Below are positions 21,577 through 29,756 of a DNA stretch of 64,000 nucleotides, in pieces. The notes beneath the pieces are model-generated. The model made no database searches. It saw nothing but the letters and a program-made list of their open reading frames with translations, and was not told the origin of the DNA. The position numbers and the translations under genes were made by a program. Position 1 is the stretch's first letter. Each line of letters opens with the position of its first letter. The DNA comes from Pseudopelobacter sp964542535 (GTDB lineage Bacteria > Desulfobacterota > Desulfuromonadia > Geobacterales > Pseudopelobacteraceae). The stretch covers positions 62,001-126,000 of the forward strand of contig CAZIUE010000008.1 of assembly GCA_964542535.1 (NCBI GenBank). The letters are read 5' to 3'.

Positions 21577-22592
21577 TCAGACTCCTGGATCCAGCCGTTC
21601 TCCAGGCCACACTCCTCCAGCCACTCCACCGACCGGTCATACTCCTCTTCCGTGATCTTGCGGCAGATCCCGGGGGTCTCCATGGCCAGATGGGCGGGAA
21701 AGTACTGGCGCATGAGGGAGATATGGGTCTCCGTGCCCAGGTTTTCCGCGATCCAGGCCAGGGTTTCATCGCTTCCGGCCAGGTTGTCCGGCAGCACCAG
21801 ATGGCGGATGATCAGCCCACCGATCGCCACGCCCCGGTCGTCCAGCCGCAGGTGCCCCACCTGGCGCAGCATCTCGGCCACGGCCCGACGATTGATGGCG
21901 CAATAGCCGGGTGCGCCGGAGAGCCGCGCGGCTGTTTCGTCGTCAGCGTACTTCATATCCGGCAGGTAAATATCAACCACACCGTCCAGCAGGCCCAGGG
22001 CATCCACCTTCTCATAGCCGCTGCTGTTCCAGACCAGGGGGAGGTGAAAGCCGAGCGGGATGGCCAGCCAGAGCGCCGCCAGGATCTGGGGCAGATAGTG
22101 GCTGGGGGTGACGAAGTTGATGTTGTGCACCCCCTGGCGCTGCAAGCGCAGCATCCGCTCCGCCAGGGCGCGAGTGGTCAGCTCCTGACCGTTACCCAGC
22201 TGGCTGATGGGGAAGTTCTGGCAGAAGCGGCAGCTCAGGGTGCAGCCGCTGAGGAAGATCGTTCCCGAGCCGCGCTCGCCGGAGATGGGCGGTTCCTCGC
22301 CGGTATGCACGCTGGCGGCGGCGATCCTGGGCAGAAGGCCGGCCCCGCAGCACCCCCGTTCTCCCCTGATGCGGTTGATGCCGCAGTCGTGGGGGCAGAG
22401 GTCACAGGAGCGCAGGCGGCGATACGCGGTACGAATCCGCTGAAGCAGTTCTCCTGATTGAAAAAGATCGAGGTAGGGACTGGGGACCGGGGACCGGGGA
22501 CCAGGAATCCGTGACTCGGAACCGAGGACCGGGTGTTGAGGACTCGAAACCGGGGACCGGGAACCGGATATGTGCGCAGCGTCCGTTACCAT
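21573..22592 (-). CDS. Radical SAM protein, PflA-like (COG1313)
   Basis: Predicted radical S-adenosylmethionine enzyme. The cluster motif GCTLSCRFCQNFPIS (CxxxCxxC) is present. It is preceded by a cysteine-rich segment (CDLCPHDCGINRIRGERGCC) usual in this PflA-like family, whose substrate is generally unknown. The conserved part begins around PYLDLFQSGEL; no ATG lies between there and the start. Upstream of it about 30 residues (rich in S, P, G and R) are encoded by an array of 7-bp DNA repeats. I place the start at ATG 22592 (339 residues); a GTG at 22622, inside a second repeat array, is possible. It lies between carA and DUF486. Confidence 0.8.
   Translation of the reverse strand: MVTDAAHISGSRSPVSSPQHPVLGSESRIPGPRSPVPSPYLDLFQSGELLQRIRTAYRRLRSCDLCPHDCGINRIRGERGCCGAGLLPRIAAASVHTGEEPPISGERGSGTIFLSGCTLSCRFCQNFPISQLGNGQELTTRALAERMLRLQRQGVHNINFVTPSHYLPQILAALWLAIPLGFHLPLVWNSSGYEKVDALGLLDGVVDIYLPDMKYADDETAARLSGAPGYCAINRRAVAEMLRQVGHLRLDDRGVAIGGLIIRHLVLPDNLAGSDETLAWIAENLGTETHISLMRQYFPAHLAMETPGICRKITEEEYDRSVEWLEECGLENGWIQESE
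22477..22567. repeat. Heptameric repeat array inside the 5' end of the radical SAM gene
   Basis: Thirteen consecutive 7-bp units in perfect phase (91 bp). Units cluster around GGACCGG, with variants such as GGACTGG, GAACCGA and AAACCGG. The array lies within the reading frame of the radical SAM gene and encodes a low-complexity stretch. Confidence 0.85.
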
Positions 22593-22604
22593 TCTTTTTG
22601 TTGT

Positions 22605-22639
22605 TCCCTGTTCCCTGATCACTGTTCCCTATGTCCCGG
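22605..22639. repeat. Heptameric repeat array between carA and the radical SAM gene
   Basis: Five 7-bp units in phase (TCCCTGT, TCCCTGA, TCACTGT, TCCCTAT, GTCCCGG) fill the gap right up to the carA stop codon. Read on the other strand the units are CAGGGA/CAGTGA-like, the same family as the array at 32589-32686. Confidence 0.75.
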
Positions 22640-23761
22640 TCACCGGTTCTTTTCCATCATCTCCACGAACCTGGCAAACAGATAGTGGGAGTCGTGGGGA
22701 CCGGGGGAAGCCTCGGGGTGGTGCTGCACCGAGAAGATCGGGAGGGTGCAGTGACTGATCCCTTCCACGGTCTGGTCGTTCAGGTTTTCGTGCCCCAGGC
22801 AGGCCGCATCCCCCAGGGAATCCAGGTCAACGGCGAAGCCATGGTTCTGGGCGGTGATTTCCACTTTGCGGGTCTGCATGTCCATGACCGGCAGGTTGGA
22901 ACCGTGATTGCCGAAGGGGAGCTTCATGGTCTTCCCCCCCAGGGCCAGCCCCAGGAGCTGATGCCCCAGGCAGATGCCGAAGATCGGCTTTGTGCCGACC
23001 AACTTCCTGATCTCCTCCTGCACCGCCACCAGAGGTTCCGGGTCGCCCGGCCCGTTGGAGAGGAAGATCCCGTCCGGTTCCATGGCCAGGACCTCTTCCG
23101 CCGGGAAGGTGGCCGGCACCACGGTCACGTCGCACCCCGCATCCACCAGGCAGCGCAGGATGTTGTACTTGATGCCGAAGTCGTAGGCCACCACCTTATA
23201 CTTCAGGTTGGCGGGATCCACCTGGGGGTAGCCCCCCTTCAGGTCCCAGAGCCCCTCGGTCCAGTGGTACGGTTTGTCGCAGGAAACTCCCGAGGCCAGA
23301 TCCAGGCCCGCCATGCTGGGAATCGCCCGGGCCTTTGCCACCAGGCTCTCGGGGTCCAGGTCAATGGTGGAGATAACGCCGTTCTGAGCACCCTTGTCCC
23401 GCAGGTGGCGGGTGAGGGCCCGGGTGTCGATCCCCTGGATCCCCACCACGCCGTTCTCCTTCAGATAAGCGTCCAGGCTCATGCAGGCCCGCCAGTTGGA
23501 ATAGAACTCCTGGTATTCCCTGACGATGAAACCGGACAGGAACAGTGCCCTGCTCTCGATATCCTCATGATTGATACCGGTGTTGCCGACCTGGGTGTAG
23601 GTCATGGTGACCATCTGCCCCTTGTAGGACGGGTCGCTCAGGACCTCCTGATAGCCGGTCATGGCGGTGTTGAACACCACCTCGCCCCGGGCCTCGCCCC
23701 CGGCGCCAAAAGAGTTCCCCTCGAAGATGCGCCCGTCGGCGAGCGCCAGTAGTGCTTTCAT
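22640..23761 (-). CDS. carA: Carbamoyl-phosphate synthase small (glutaminase) subunit
   Basis: Hydrolyses glutamine and channels ammonia to CarB. I start at MKALLALADGRIFEG (373 residues), preceded by GGAG; the upstream in-frame extension has no family match. The N-terminal CPSase-small domain is followed by a class I glutamine amidotransferase domain with the nucleophile in FGICLGHQLLG and the His/Glu pair in VQHHPEASPGPHD. It lies in the pyr block downstream of pyrC. Confidence 0.96.
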   Translation of the reverse strand: MKALLALADGRIFEGNSFGAGGEARGEVVFNTAMTGYQEVLSDPSYKGQMVTMTYTQVGNTGINHEDIESRALFLSGFIVREYQEFYSNWRACMSLDAYLKENGVVGIQGIDTRALTRHLRDKGAQNGVISTIDLDPESLVAKARAIPSMAGLDLASGVSCDKPYHWTEGLWDLKGGYPQVDPANLKYKVVAYDFGIKYNILRCLVDAGCDVTVVPATFPAEEVLAMEPDGIFLSNGPGDPEPLVAVQEEIRKLVGTKPIFGICLGHQLLGLALGGKTMKLPFGNHGSNLPVMDMQTRKVEITAQNHGFAVDLDSLGDAACLGHENLNDQTVEGISHCTLPIFSVQHHPEASPGPHDSHYLFARFVEMMEKNR

Positions 23762-23808
23762 AGTAATGACTCCAAAAAATTCTGAAAAAACAAGAAGAAA
23801 CAATCGGG

Positions 23809-23923
23809 CACAGAGTACACAGAGTTCTCAGAGAACAAGAACGGATCGCTTCTCGTACCACACGGCAATCATGAACAAAAACCGAGGAGAATCTAGTTTC
23901 TGAGACTTCTGTGACCTCAGTGG
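23809..23923. repeat. Period-9 repeat units in inverted arms between carA and pyrC
   Basis: Two short runs of 9-bp units: CACAGAGTA, CACAGAGTT, CTCAGAGAA at 23809-23835, and, in inverse orientation, units at 23897-23923 that read CCACTGAGG, TCACAGAAG, TCTCAGAAA on the minus strand. The 181-bp gap between the genes holds no other recognisable feature. Confidence 0.55.
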
Positions 23924-23942
23924 CGTACTGCCGTTAAACGAC

Positions 23943-25217
23943 TTATCTCTTGTACACCACCCTGCCGCCAACGATGGTAGCCACGGCAGCCCCCTTCATG
24001 GTCTCTCCCAGCCAGGGAGAGTTCGTGGATTTGCTGGCAAGTTTGGCGGTTTCCACCACCCATTCCAGAGCCGGGTCGATCACCGTGATGTCGGCCACGG
24101 CGCCGGTCGCCAGGGTGCCCCGTTCCACCCCCAGGATCAGGGCCGGTCCCAGGGACATGCGCTCCACCAGTTGACTGACGGTCAGCACCCCCTGTTCCAC
24201 CAGCGCCAGCGACAGCGGCAGCGAGGTCTCCAAGCCGATGATGCCGTTGAGAGCCACGTTGAACTCCACGTCCTTCTCATCCAGGTGGTGGGGGGCATGG
24301 TCGGTGGCAATGGCATCGATGGTACCGTCCTGGAGTCCCTCCCGGATGGCAGCCAGGTCGTCGGCCTCCCTGAGCGGCGGGTTCATCTTGGCGTTGGTGT
24401 TGTAGCCGCGCACTGCGTCGTCGGTCAGGGTGAAGTAGTGAGGAGCGGTCTCGCAGGTCACCCTGACCCCCCGCAGCTTGGCGTTGCGGATGATGCGTAC
24501 CGCGCCCCTGGTGGAGACGTGGGCGATGTGAATGGGGGAGCCGGTGTACTCAGCCAGCATGACGTCACGGGAGACGGCGATATCCTCGGCCACCCGGGGA
24601 ATCCCCTTCAAGCCCAGTTCGGTGGAGGTGAACCCCTCGTTCATGACTCCCTCTCCCACCAGCGCCAGTTCCTCGGCATGGGCGATGACGGCGATCTCCA
24701 TGCCGCGGGCGTACTCCAGGGCGCGGCGCATCAGTTCCGCATTGGCCACCGGTTTGCCGTCATCAGACACCGCCACGCACCCCGCCTCCTTCAGTTCGCC
24801 CATCTCGGCCAAGCGCTCCCCCTTGGAACCGGAGGTGAGACACCCCACGGGAAAAACGTTGCACAGTCCGACCTCTGCGGCCCGGGCGATGACATAGCCG
24901 GCAACGGCCTTGTTGTCGATCACCGGGCTGGTGTTGGGCATGCAGGCAATGGAGGTAAAACCACCGGCCACGGCCGCCCGGCAGCCGCTCTGGATGTCCT
25001 CCTTGTACTCAAGCCCCGGGTCGCGCAGGTGAACGTGCATGTCCACCAGACCGGGCACGACGTAGCAGCCGGCGGCATCCAGGACATCCGTTCCTGCCGG
25101 CGCCGGCAGGTCAGAGCCGATACGGCTGATGCGGCCCGCTTCCACCAGCAGGTCCAATTCCTGGTCCAGCCCCTGGGAGGGATCGATTATCCGGCCATGT
25201 TTTATCAGAAGGTTCAT
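23943..25217 (-). CDS. pyrC: Dihydroorotase
   Basis: Third step of pyrimidine synthesis, closing carbamoyl aspartate to dihydroorotate. The 424-residue, class I type protein has the zinc motif VDMHVHLRDPGLEYKEDI (residues 58-75), further His ligands in AHAEELALVGEG and HIAHVSTRGAVR, and the catalytic Asp in IATDHAPHHLDEKD. It sits between pyrB and carA. GAGG precedes the ATG. Confidence 0.95.
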   Translation of the reverse strand: MNLLIKHGRIIDPSQGLDQELDLLVEAGRISRIGSDLPAPAGTDVLDAAGCYVVPGLVDMHVHLRDPGLEYKEDIQSGCRAAVAGGFTSIACMPNTSPVIDNKAVAGYVIARAAEVGLCNVFPVGCLTSGSKGERLAEMGELKEAGCVAVSDDGKPVANAELMRRALEYARGMEIAVIAHAEELALVGEGVMNEGFTSTELGLKGIPRVAEDIAVSRDVMLAEYTGSPIHIAHVSTRGAVRIIRNAKLRGVRVTCETAPHYFTLTDDAVRGYNTNAKMNPPLREADDLAAIREGLQDGTIDAIATDHAPHHLDEKDVEFNVALNGIIGLETSLPLSLALVEQGVLTVSQLVERMSLGPALILGVERGTLATGAVADITVIDPALEWVVETAKLASKSTNSPWLGETMKGAAVATIVGGRVVYKR

Positions 25218-25235
25218 GCTGTCGCCTCGTTATGT

Positions 25236-25291
25236 GGTTCAAGGTTCGGGGTTCAGGGTTCGGGGTTTACCCCAGGACCCTGAACCGTGAA
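25236..25291. repeat. Heptameric repeat array between pyrC and pyrB
   Basis: Eight in-phase 7-bp units (56 bp): GGTTCAA, GGTTCGG, GGTTCAG, GGTTCGG, GGTTTAC, CCCAGGA, CCCTGAA, CCGTGAA. The second half is roughly the inverse complement of the first, so the transcript could fold into a long hairpin inside the pyr operon. Confidence 0.8.
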
Positions 25292-25298
25292 AAGGTTA

Positions 25299-26231
25299 TT
25301 ATTGCAGCTCCCCTTCGCAGACGTGGTAGAGCATGGACATCCTGACGGCCACGCCGTTCTCCACCTGTTTCAGGATCCAGGACTGGTCGCCGTCCACCAC
25401 GCTGCTGGCCATCTCCACGCCGCGGTTGATAGGGCCCGGGTGCATGACCATGGCGTCCGGCTTGGCCAGCTTGAGATTCTCCGGGTTGAGGCCGAAGTAG
25501 CGCGCATACTCGCGGGCGTTGGGCATGAGGGTCTTGCCCTGGCGCTCCTGCTGGATGCGCAGCATCATGACCACGTCCGCGTCCTGGATGGCTTCCCGCA
25601 GGGAGCCGCAGACCCTGACGTTGCCCAGGCGCTCCACGCCGGGGGGCATCATGGTGGGGGGACCGGCCAGGAAGATGTGGGAACCGAGCTTGGTCAGTCC
25701 CTGGATGTTGGAGCGGGCCACCCGACTGTGGGCGATGTCTCCCACGATGGCCACCTTGAGCCCGTCCAGACGGCCGAAACGGTCCTTCATGGTCAGCATG
25801 TCCAGCAGCCCCTGGGAGGGATGCTCGTGGGCCCCGTCCCCGGCATTGACGATGGAGCAGGGGAGTTTCTTCGAGAGAAAGTAGTGCGATCCTGAAACGG
25901 CGTGGCGCATGACGATGATATCCGGTTTCATGGCCAAAAGGTTCAGGGCCGTGTCCGCCAGGGTCTCTCCCTTGGTGGCGGAACTGGTGGAGGGGGAGAT
26001 GTTGACCGTATCGGCCGAGAGCCGCTTGGCAGCCAGCTCGAAGGAGGTGCGCGTACGGGTGGATGACTCGTAGAACAGGTTGACGATGGTCTTGCCCCGC
26101 AGGGTGGGGACCTTCTTGATGTCGCGATTGTTGATCTCGCGCATGCTCTCGGCCGTGGAGAGGAGCAGTTCGATCTCCTCCCTGGTCAGGTCCTGCAGCG
26201 CGATGATGTCCTTGTGTTTGAATGCCGCCAT
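25299..26231 (-). CDS. pyrB: Aspartate carbamoyltransferase catalytic subunit
   Basis: Condenses carbamoyl phosphate with aspartate, the committed pyrimidine step. The 310-residue product has the carbamoyl-phosphate site FYESSTRTRTSFELAAKRL (residues 53-71), the K in SSATKGETLADT, and the domain-two motif MHPGPINRGVEM. No pyrI regulatory gene is nearby, as expected for organisms that regulate through PyrR. It follows pyrR by 10 bases, with a strong GGGAGG site. Confidence 0.96.
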   Translation of the reverse strand: MAAFKHKDIIALQDLTREEIELLLSTAESMREINNRDIKKVPTLRGKTIVNLFYESSTRTRTSFELAAKRLSADTVNISPSTSSATKGETLADTALNLLAMKPDIIVMRHAVSGSHYFLSKKLPCSIVNAGDGAHEHPSQGLLDMLTMKDRFGRLDGLKVAIVGDIAHSRVARSNIQGLTKLGSHIFLAGPPTMMPPGVERLGNVRVCGSLREAIQDADVVMMLRIQQERQGKTLMPNAREYARYFGLNPENLKLAKPDAMVMHPGPINRGVEMASSVVDGDQSWILKQVENGVAVRMSMLYHVCEGELQ

Positions 26232-26241
26232 GCACCCCTCC

Positions 26242-26778
26242 CTATTTTTCCAGAAGCACTTCGCATGCCCGGTTGGCGTCGTCGAAAATCACCTGAACGT
26301 TTTCCTTCCTGCTGGTGGGCACGTTGCGCCCCACGAAATCGGCGCGGATGGGGAGTTCCCGGTGGCCCCGGTCAATCAGCACCGCCAGCTGGATACAGCG
26401 GGGCCGGCCATGGTCCATCAGGGCATCCATGGCGGCGCGGATGGTGCGGCCGGTACAGAGCACGTCATCCACCAGCACGACCCGTTTGTTCTCCACCGAG
26501 AAGGGGATATCGGTCCTTCCCACCGGCTGGCGCGACTGGCTGCTCCCCACGTCGTCCCGGTAGAGGGTGATGTCCACCGTCCCCACGGCCGGCCTGATCC
26601 CTTCGATGACCTCCAGGGTGGCGGCCAGTTGCGCTGCCAGGAAGGCTCCGCCGGAGCGGATGCCGATCAGAACCACGTCGTTCAACCCCTTGTTACGTTC
26701 CAGGATCTCGTGGGAAATACGGGTCAGGGCACGTTTGATGCCCGGGTTGTCCAGAATCACGGTCTTCTCGTCTGCCAT
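26242..26778 (-). CDS. pyrR: Bifunctional pyr operon RNA-binding regulator / uracil phosphoribosyltransferase
   Basis: PyrR senses UMP and binds leader RNA to cause termination; it also has uracil phosphoribosyltransferase activity. I start at MADEKTVILDNPG (178 residues), preceded by GAGGTGA; an ATG 21 bases upstream abuts the terminator U-tract and is unlikely. The PRPP-binding loop VVLVDDVLCTGRTIRAAM is intact, as is GIRSGGAFLAAQLA. It is the first gene of the pyr operon, and a matching attenuator lies in its leader. Confidence 0.95.
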   Translation of the reverse strand: MADEKTVILDNPGIKRALTRISHEILERNKGLNDVVLIGIRSGGAFLAAQLAATLEVIEGIRPAVGTVDITLYRDDVGSSQSRQPVGRTDIPFSVENKRVVLVDDVLCTGRTIRAAMDALMDHGRPRCIQLAVLIDRGHRELPIRADFVGRNVPTSRKENVQVIFDDANRACEVLLEK

Positions 26779-26799
26779 ATCGTCACCTCGTGCAGGCAT

Positions 26800-26838
26800 A
26801 AAAAAAGAGTCTCACCCCGCGCGCGCGGCAAGACTCTT
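26800..26838 (-). terminator. Intrinsic terminator of the pyr attenuator
   Basis: An 8-bp stem (AAGAGTCT/AGACTCTT) encloses a GC-rich self-complementary core (26817-26828) and is followed on the minus strand by seven Ts (26806-26800). It sits 22 bases before the pyrR start. Confidence 0.85.
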
Positions 26839-26898
26839 CCGTCCTTTGATCATTTCGACTGGTCATTCGATGATACCCTTGCCAGTCTCTCGGACTGG
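26805..26898 (-). promoter_or_regulatory. PyrR-type transcription attenuator in the pyr leader
   Basis: Minus-strand leader with three competing parts. A hairpin at 26898-26882 has a 6-bp stem (CCAGTC/GACTGG) and loop CGAGA; its sequence AGTCCGAGAGACT resembles the Bacillus PyrR-binding loop. A GGCAAGG segment at 26883-26877 overlaps this hairpin and can pair with CTTGCC at 26832-26827. An intrinsic terminator follows: stem 26838-26831 with 26812-26805 and seven Us. PyrR-UMP binding would expose the terminator; otherwise the GGCAAGG/CTTGCC pairing would block it. The mechanism is inferred from the Bacillus model. Confidence 0.75.
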
Positions 26899-26938
26899 AT
26901 TAAAAGGTTAAAAGCGCTGTTTTCCGTTTAGCTGGCGA

Positions 26939-26967
26939 AGAGTATCACCCGAGCCCGGCCAGGTCAA
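26939..26967 (-). promoter_or_regulatory. Sigma-70 promoter of the pyr operon
   Basis: Minus strand TTGACC (26967-26962), a 17-base spacer, then TACTCT (26944-26939). This gives a leader of about 150 bases that contains the whole attenuator. Confidence 0.7.
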
Positions 26968-27003
26968 GAAAGTTTTGTCTTCCGGGAGAGCGGAACCGTC
27001 CGC

Positions 27004-28923
27004 TTATCCGCGATACGCAAGCCCTGCGGCAAGCTCCCTCCAGTACACGATGTCAAGACGCTTGCAGGCACGGGTAACGCAGACATAGAGCAGATTGCGG
27101 TCCAGGGCAGACATCCTGAAATCCCGGGAATTCGGGTCGTACAGGATCACATTGGCGAATTCCACCCCCTTGACCTGATGGGCGATGGTGACCAGAGCTC
27201 CCGGCTCGAAGGTCATCTCCCCCGGTTGATGCAGCCCTGTCACTCCGGACAAGGCTTTGTGGAGCATCTTCTCGTCCGTCTTCTTCTTGCAGATGACGGC
27301 GGTCAGGCTGTTCCCGTCCTCGGCCGTCAGCTGTTCCACCAGCCGGCGCACCAGTAGCAGTGCCCCCTCCTCATCGGCCGCCCTGTGGTACTCCAGGACG
27401 CCGGAATGCCTGCCCACCTGTTCGCTGTCCCGGCTGCAGATCCGTGCAGCCAGGGCCATGATCTCCGTGGGGCAGCGGTAGGAAACGGACAGGGTCTCGT
27501 TGCTCACCCCGATCTCTTTCAGGTTCTCGCGAAAGGTATCGAAGTCGGCCGCATCCACCCACGACAGGATCTTCTGCCTGCTGTCCGCGCTGAGGGTTAT
27601 GCTCTTGCGCCTGTCCGTTGCCGCGAGGATCGCCTCCAGCTCCAGGAGCGAAAGATCCTGTCCCTCATCCACAATGATATGGGCGTACCAGTCCAGGGCC
27701 TCGCGCACCGACCCCCCATTTTCACGCAACTGACAGAGCCTCAGCAGCACGCTCAGGTCGGCAAACGACACCACCGGGCTCCTGACCGCGTAGCGACGGC
27801 GCAGGTCTACCAGAAATTCATCCCTCCCCTTACCATCCGGAAACAGGACATCCAGGACGTACGGCTGGCCGTAAAACCGCCACAGATCCTGAAGCGGCTC
27901 CGCTTCCTGAACCTCCCTGACATAGCGGGCCAGCAGCCCGGACAGCCGTGACGACTTCTTCTGCGCTGTCAGGGCATCGCCCACCACCGGCTTGATGACC
28001 GTGCCGGTCAGGGCGGTGATGGCGATCAGGGCCCAGGCGCTGAACGTGTCCACCCGCGTGCTGCCCAGAAGGTCGGCGGAGGTTTGCCTGACGTAGTTGC
28101 GGAGCACCTTGTTGAACATAAGGACAAGGCAACGCTCAGGGGCGAACCGGTCCGGGTCGTTGAACTGCAGGCACGACAGTCGGTGGAGGCTCACCACCGT
28201 CTTACCGCTGCCGGCGCCTCCGGTGATCAGGGTACAGCCGTCGGTGGCTTCCGCCGTAATCATCTGGAACTGATCGGGAGAGATCAGCGAGACGATATCC
28301 ACCATGCGGTGATCCTGGTTCGCCAGCTTGGTGTCAATGGTCGAGTGATACTGCTTCAAGTTTTTCACCCATCCGTCGCCGGCCAGTTCGTAGACATCAT
28401 CGCCGCATTCCATGCGCCGCAGCCGGCGTTTCGCTATTTCCACCGTGTCACGCCGGGTTATCACCCCCTCCCGCTCTTTGCCCTGGATGGTTTCGCAGTA
28501 CTCATCCCCCACCTCGTAGTCATAAAAAAAGCGAGAGATGGGGGCTTTGCGCCAGTCAACCACCAGAGCCCGGTTGTCATGGGACACGAACCCCTGCTTC
28601 CCGATGCGGTATTCCTTAGCGCCGATCCTACCGTCGTTGTCATCGATTCCCACAATGCCGAAGTAGGGGCTGTCGGCCATCTGGAAGGAGGTCAGATACC
28701 GGGAGGGATCAAACGCGTCGTTCTCGATGAGCTTTTCCGTCAGCGAGTTTTTTTCGCGCCAGCTGACCGACTCCAGACGCTCCTTCTTCAGTTCGGCCAT
28801 AGAGGCATCATGAGTGGCGATCTTGGCCCGGTTCTGCCGGGCCGTCTCCTCGACGGAGGCGAGCAGTTCGGACAGGCGACGTTCTTCCTGCAGCACTATG
28901 TCACATGGGGGGTGTTCATTCAT
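27004..28923 (-). CDS. HelD-like UvrD/Rep superfamily helicase
   Basis: A 639-residue superfamily 1 ATPase. An N-terminal charged, probably coiled-coil arm (residues 10-60) precedes Walker A GGAGSGKT, a variant Walker B (IIVDEGQDLSLLELE), and C-terminal UvrD motifs (SVSYRCPTEIMAL; IAHQVKGVEFANVILYDP; LLYVCVTRACK). The arm and overall plan suggest the HelD group, which recycles RNA polymerase, but a DNA helicase role cannot be excluded. It is a single gene beside a toxin-antitoxin pair and a repeat-rich gap, which suggests an accessory locus. Confidence 0.8.
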   Translation of the reverse strand: MNEHPPCDIVLQEERRLSELLASVEETARQNRAKIATHDASMAELKKERLESVSWREKNSLTEKLIENDAFDPSRYLTSFQMADSPYFGIVGIDDNDGRIGAKEYRIGKQGFVSHDNRALVVDWRKAPISRFFYDYEVGDEYCETIQGKEREGVITRRDTVEIAKRRLRRMECGDDVYELAGDGWVKNLKQYHSTIDTKLANQDHRMVDIVSLISPDQFQMITAEATDGCTLITGGAGSGKTVVSLHRLSCLQFNDPDRFAPERCLVLMFNKVLRNYVRQTSADLLGSTRVDTFSAWALIAITALTGTVIKPVVGDALTAQKKSSRLSGLLARYVREVQEAEPLQDLWRFYGQPYVLDVLFPDGKGRDEFLVDLRRRYAVRSPVVSFADLSVLLRLCQLRENGGSVREALDWYAHIIVDEGQDLSLLELEAILAATDRRKSITLSADSRQKILSWVDAADFDTFRENLKEIGVSNETLSVSYRCPTEIMALAARICSRDSEQVGRHSGVLEYHRAADEEGALLLVRRLVEQLTAEDGNSLTAVICKKKTDEKMLHKALSGVTGLHQPGEMTFEPGALVTIAHQVKGVEFANVILYDPNSRDFRMSALDRNLLYVCVTRACKRLDIVYWRELAAGLAYRG

Positions 28924-29227
28924 ATGCGGACCAAAGCCAATCCTGTCATGTAGTGAAAGAGGTATCCGATGGCACGCCGATATCGGCAGGGGGCATTGCC
29001 CCTAACCGCACCTGGGGCAAAGGGAAAGGCTCTGGATGTACGGGGGTTACCCCCTTTTTCCAGAGCCTCGGAATGGAAAGGTTGTACTCATTTCACGTCG
29101 TTTTATACGCCACAAGCGACTGGACTGTCAATCTGTCACCAAAACTCCCGCCGGTCAGGTCAAGGACGTTTTGTCATTGCGGAGAGCACGGAAGCACCAG
29201 GTGAGACATACGCATGGTAGTTGATGT
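28924..29227. other. Gap between HelD-like helicase and toxin gene; hairpins only
   Basis: No gene is seen. Two inverted repeats stand out: a small one at 28990-29002 (GGGGC/GCCCC), and a nested one at 29027-29068 described separately. Confidence 0.6.
29027..29068. terminator. Nested hairpin, possible terminator
   Basis: A 10-bp outer stem (29027-29036 with 29059-29068) encloses an inner GGGGG/CCCCC hairpin followed by Ts. It may terminate transcription from the relE side or be a remnant of a mobile palindrome. Confidence 0.4.
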
Positions 29228-29485
29228 TTATCGGTAGACTTCCCGCCGGTGGCCAATCCTTACGACCAAAATAGTCACAATCTCCTGCTCGATTCGGTAG
29301 ATGATACGATAATCACTCACTCTCACACGGTACAGACCGTCGCTGTTCTTGAGCTTTTTTGCCCCCGGAGGCAAGGGATCGTCTGCCAGTCCGAGGATAC
29401 AGGCATCCAGCCGCTTCAGCATGAGTTTGAGGACAGCCCTTACATCACGTTCCGCCGCCTTGGTCAGTTCAATGCGATAAGTCAT
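29228..29485 (-). CDS. RelE/ParE-family toxin
   Basis: An 85-residue RelE-type toxin. Typical features are the N-terminal helix pair with KAAERDVRAVLK, the middle LKNSDGLYRVRVSDYRIIY, and the basic C-terminus VVRIGHRREVYR, which carries candidate catalytic residues for ribosome-dependent mRNA cleavage. Its ATG overlaps the antitoxin stop (ATGA), as is usual for such pairs. Whether the target is mRNA (RelE) or gyrase (ParE) cannot be told; the length and Arg/Tyr-rich end favour RelE. Confidence 0.88.
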   Translation of the reverse strand: MTYRIELTKAAERDVRAVLKLMLKRLDACILGLADDPLPPGAKKLKNSDGLYRVRVSDYRIIYRIEQEIVTILVVRIGHRREVYR

Positions 29486-29733
29486 TCAAGCCCCAGCTCC
29501 CGCCGCACATCCTGGTAGGAAACCCGCTCGTCGGATTCCGCCAGGGCCGCCTTGGCTACTGCCACGTCCATGTGATCTTCCAGCTCTTCAAGAAGCTCCA
29601 GGTCTTCAACCGGTATAATCGCTGCCAGTTTTTTACCTCGCCTGGTCAGGACAAACCGTTCCTTGCCGAATGATGCCCGGTTGATGACATCGGCGAAATC
29701 GTTGCGGGCTTCTGCTGTTGATATATTCGTCAT
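29482..29733 (-). CDS. Phd/YefM-family antitoxin
   Basis: Antitoxin partner of the RelE-like toxin. I start at MTNISTAEARNDFADVIN (83 residues), with GGAGG 9 bases upstream; an ATG 21 bases earlier is less well placed. The N-terminal Phd/YefM DNA-binding fold (SFGKERFVLTRRGKKLAAII) is followed by an acidic C-terminal tail that would wrap the toxin. Such antitoxins usually repress their own promoter, which lies directly upstream. Confidence 0.88.
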   Translation of the reverse strand: MTNISTAEARNDFADVINRASFGKERFVLTRRGKKLAAIIPVEDLELLEELEDHMDVAVAKAALAESDERVSYQDVRRELGLE

Positions 29734-29756
29734 GATAGCAACCTCCATTTGCACGA

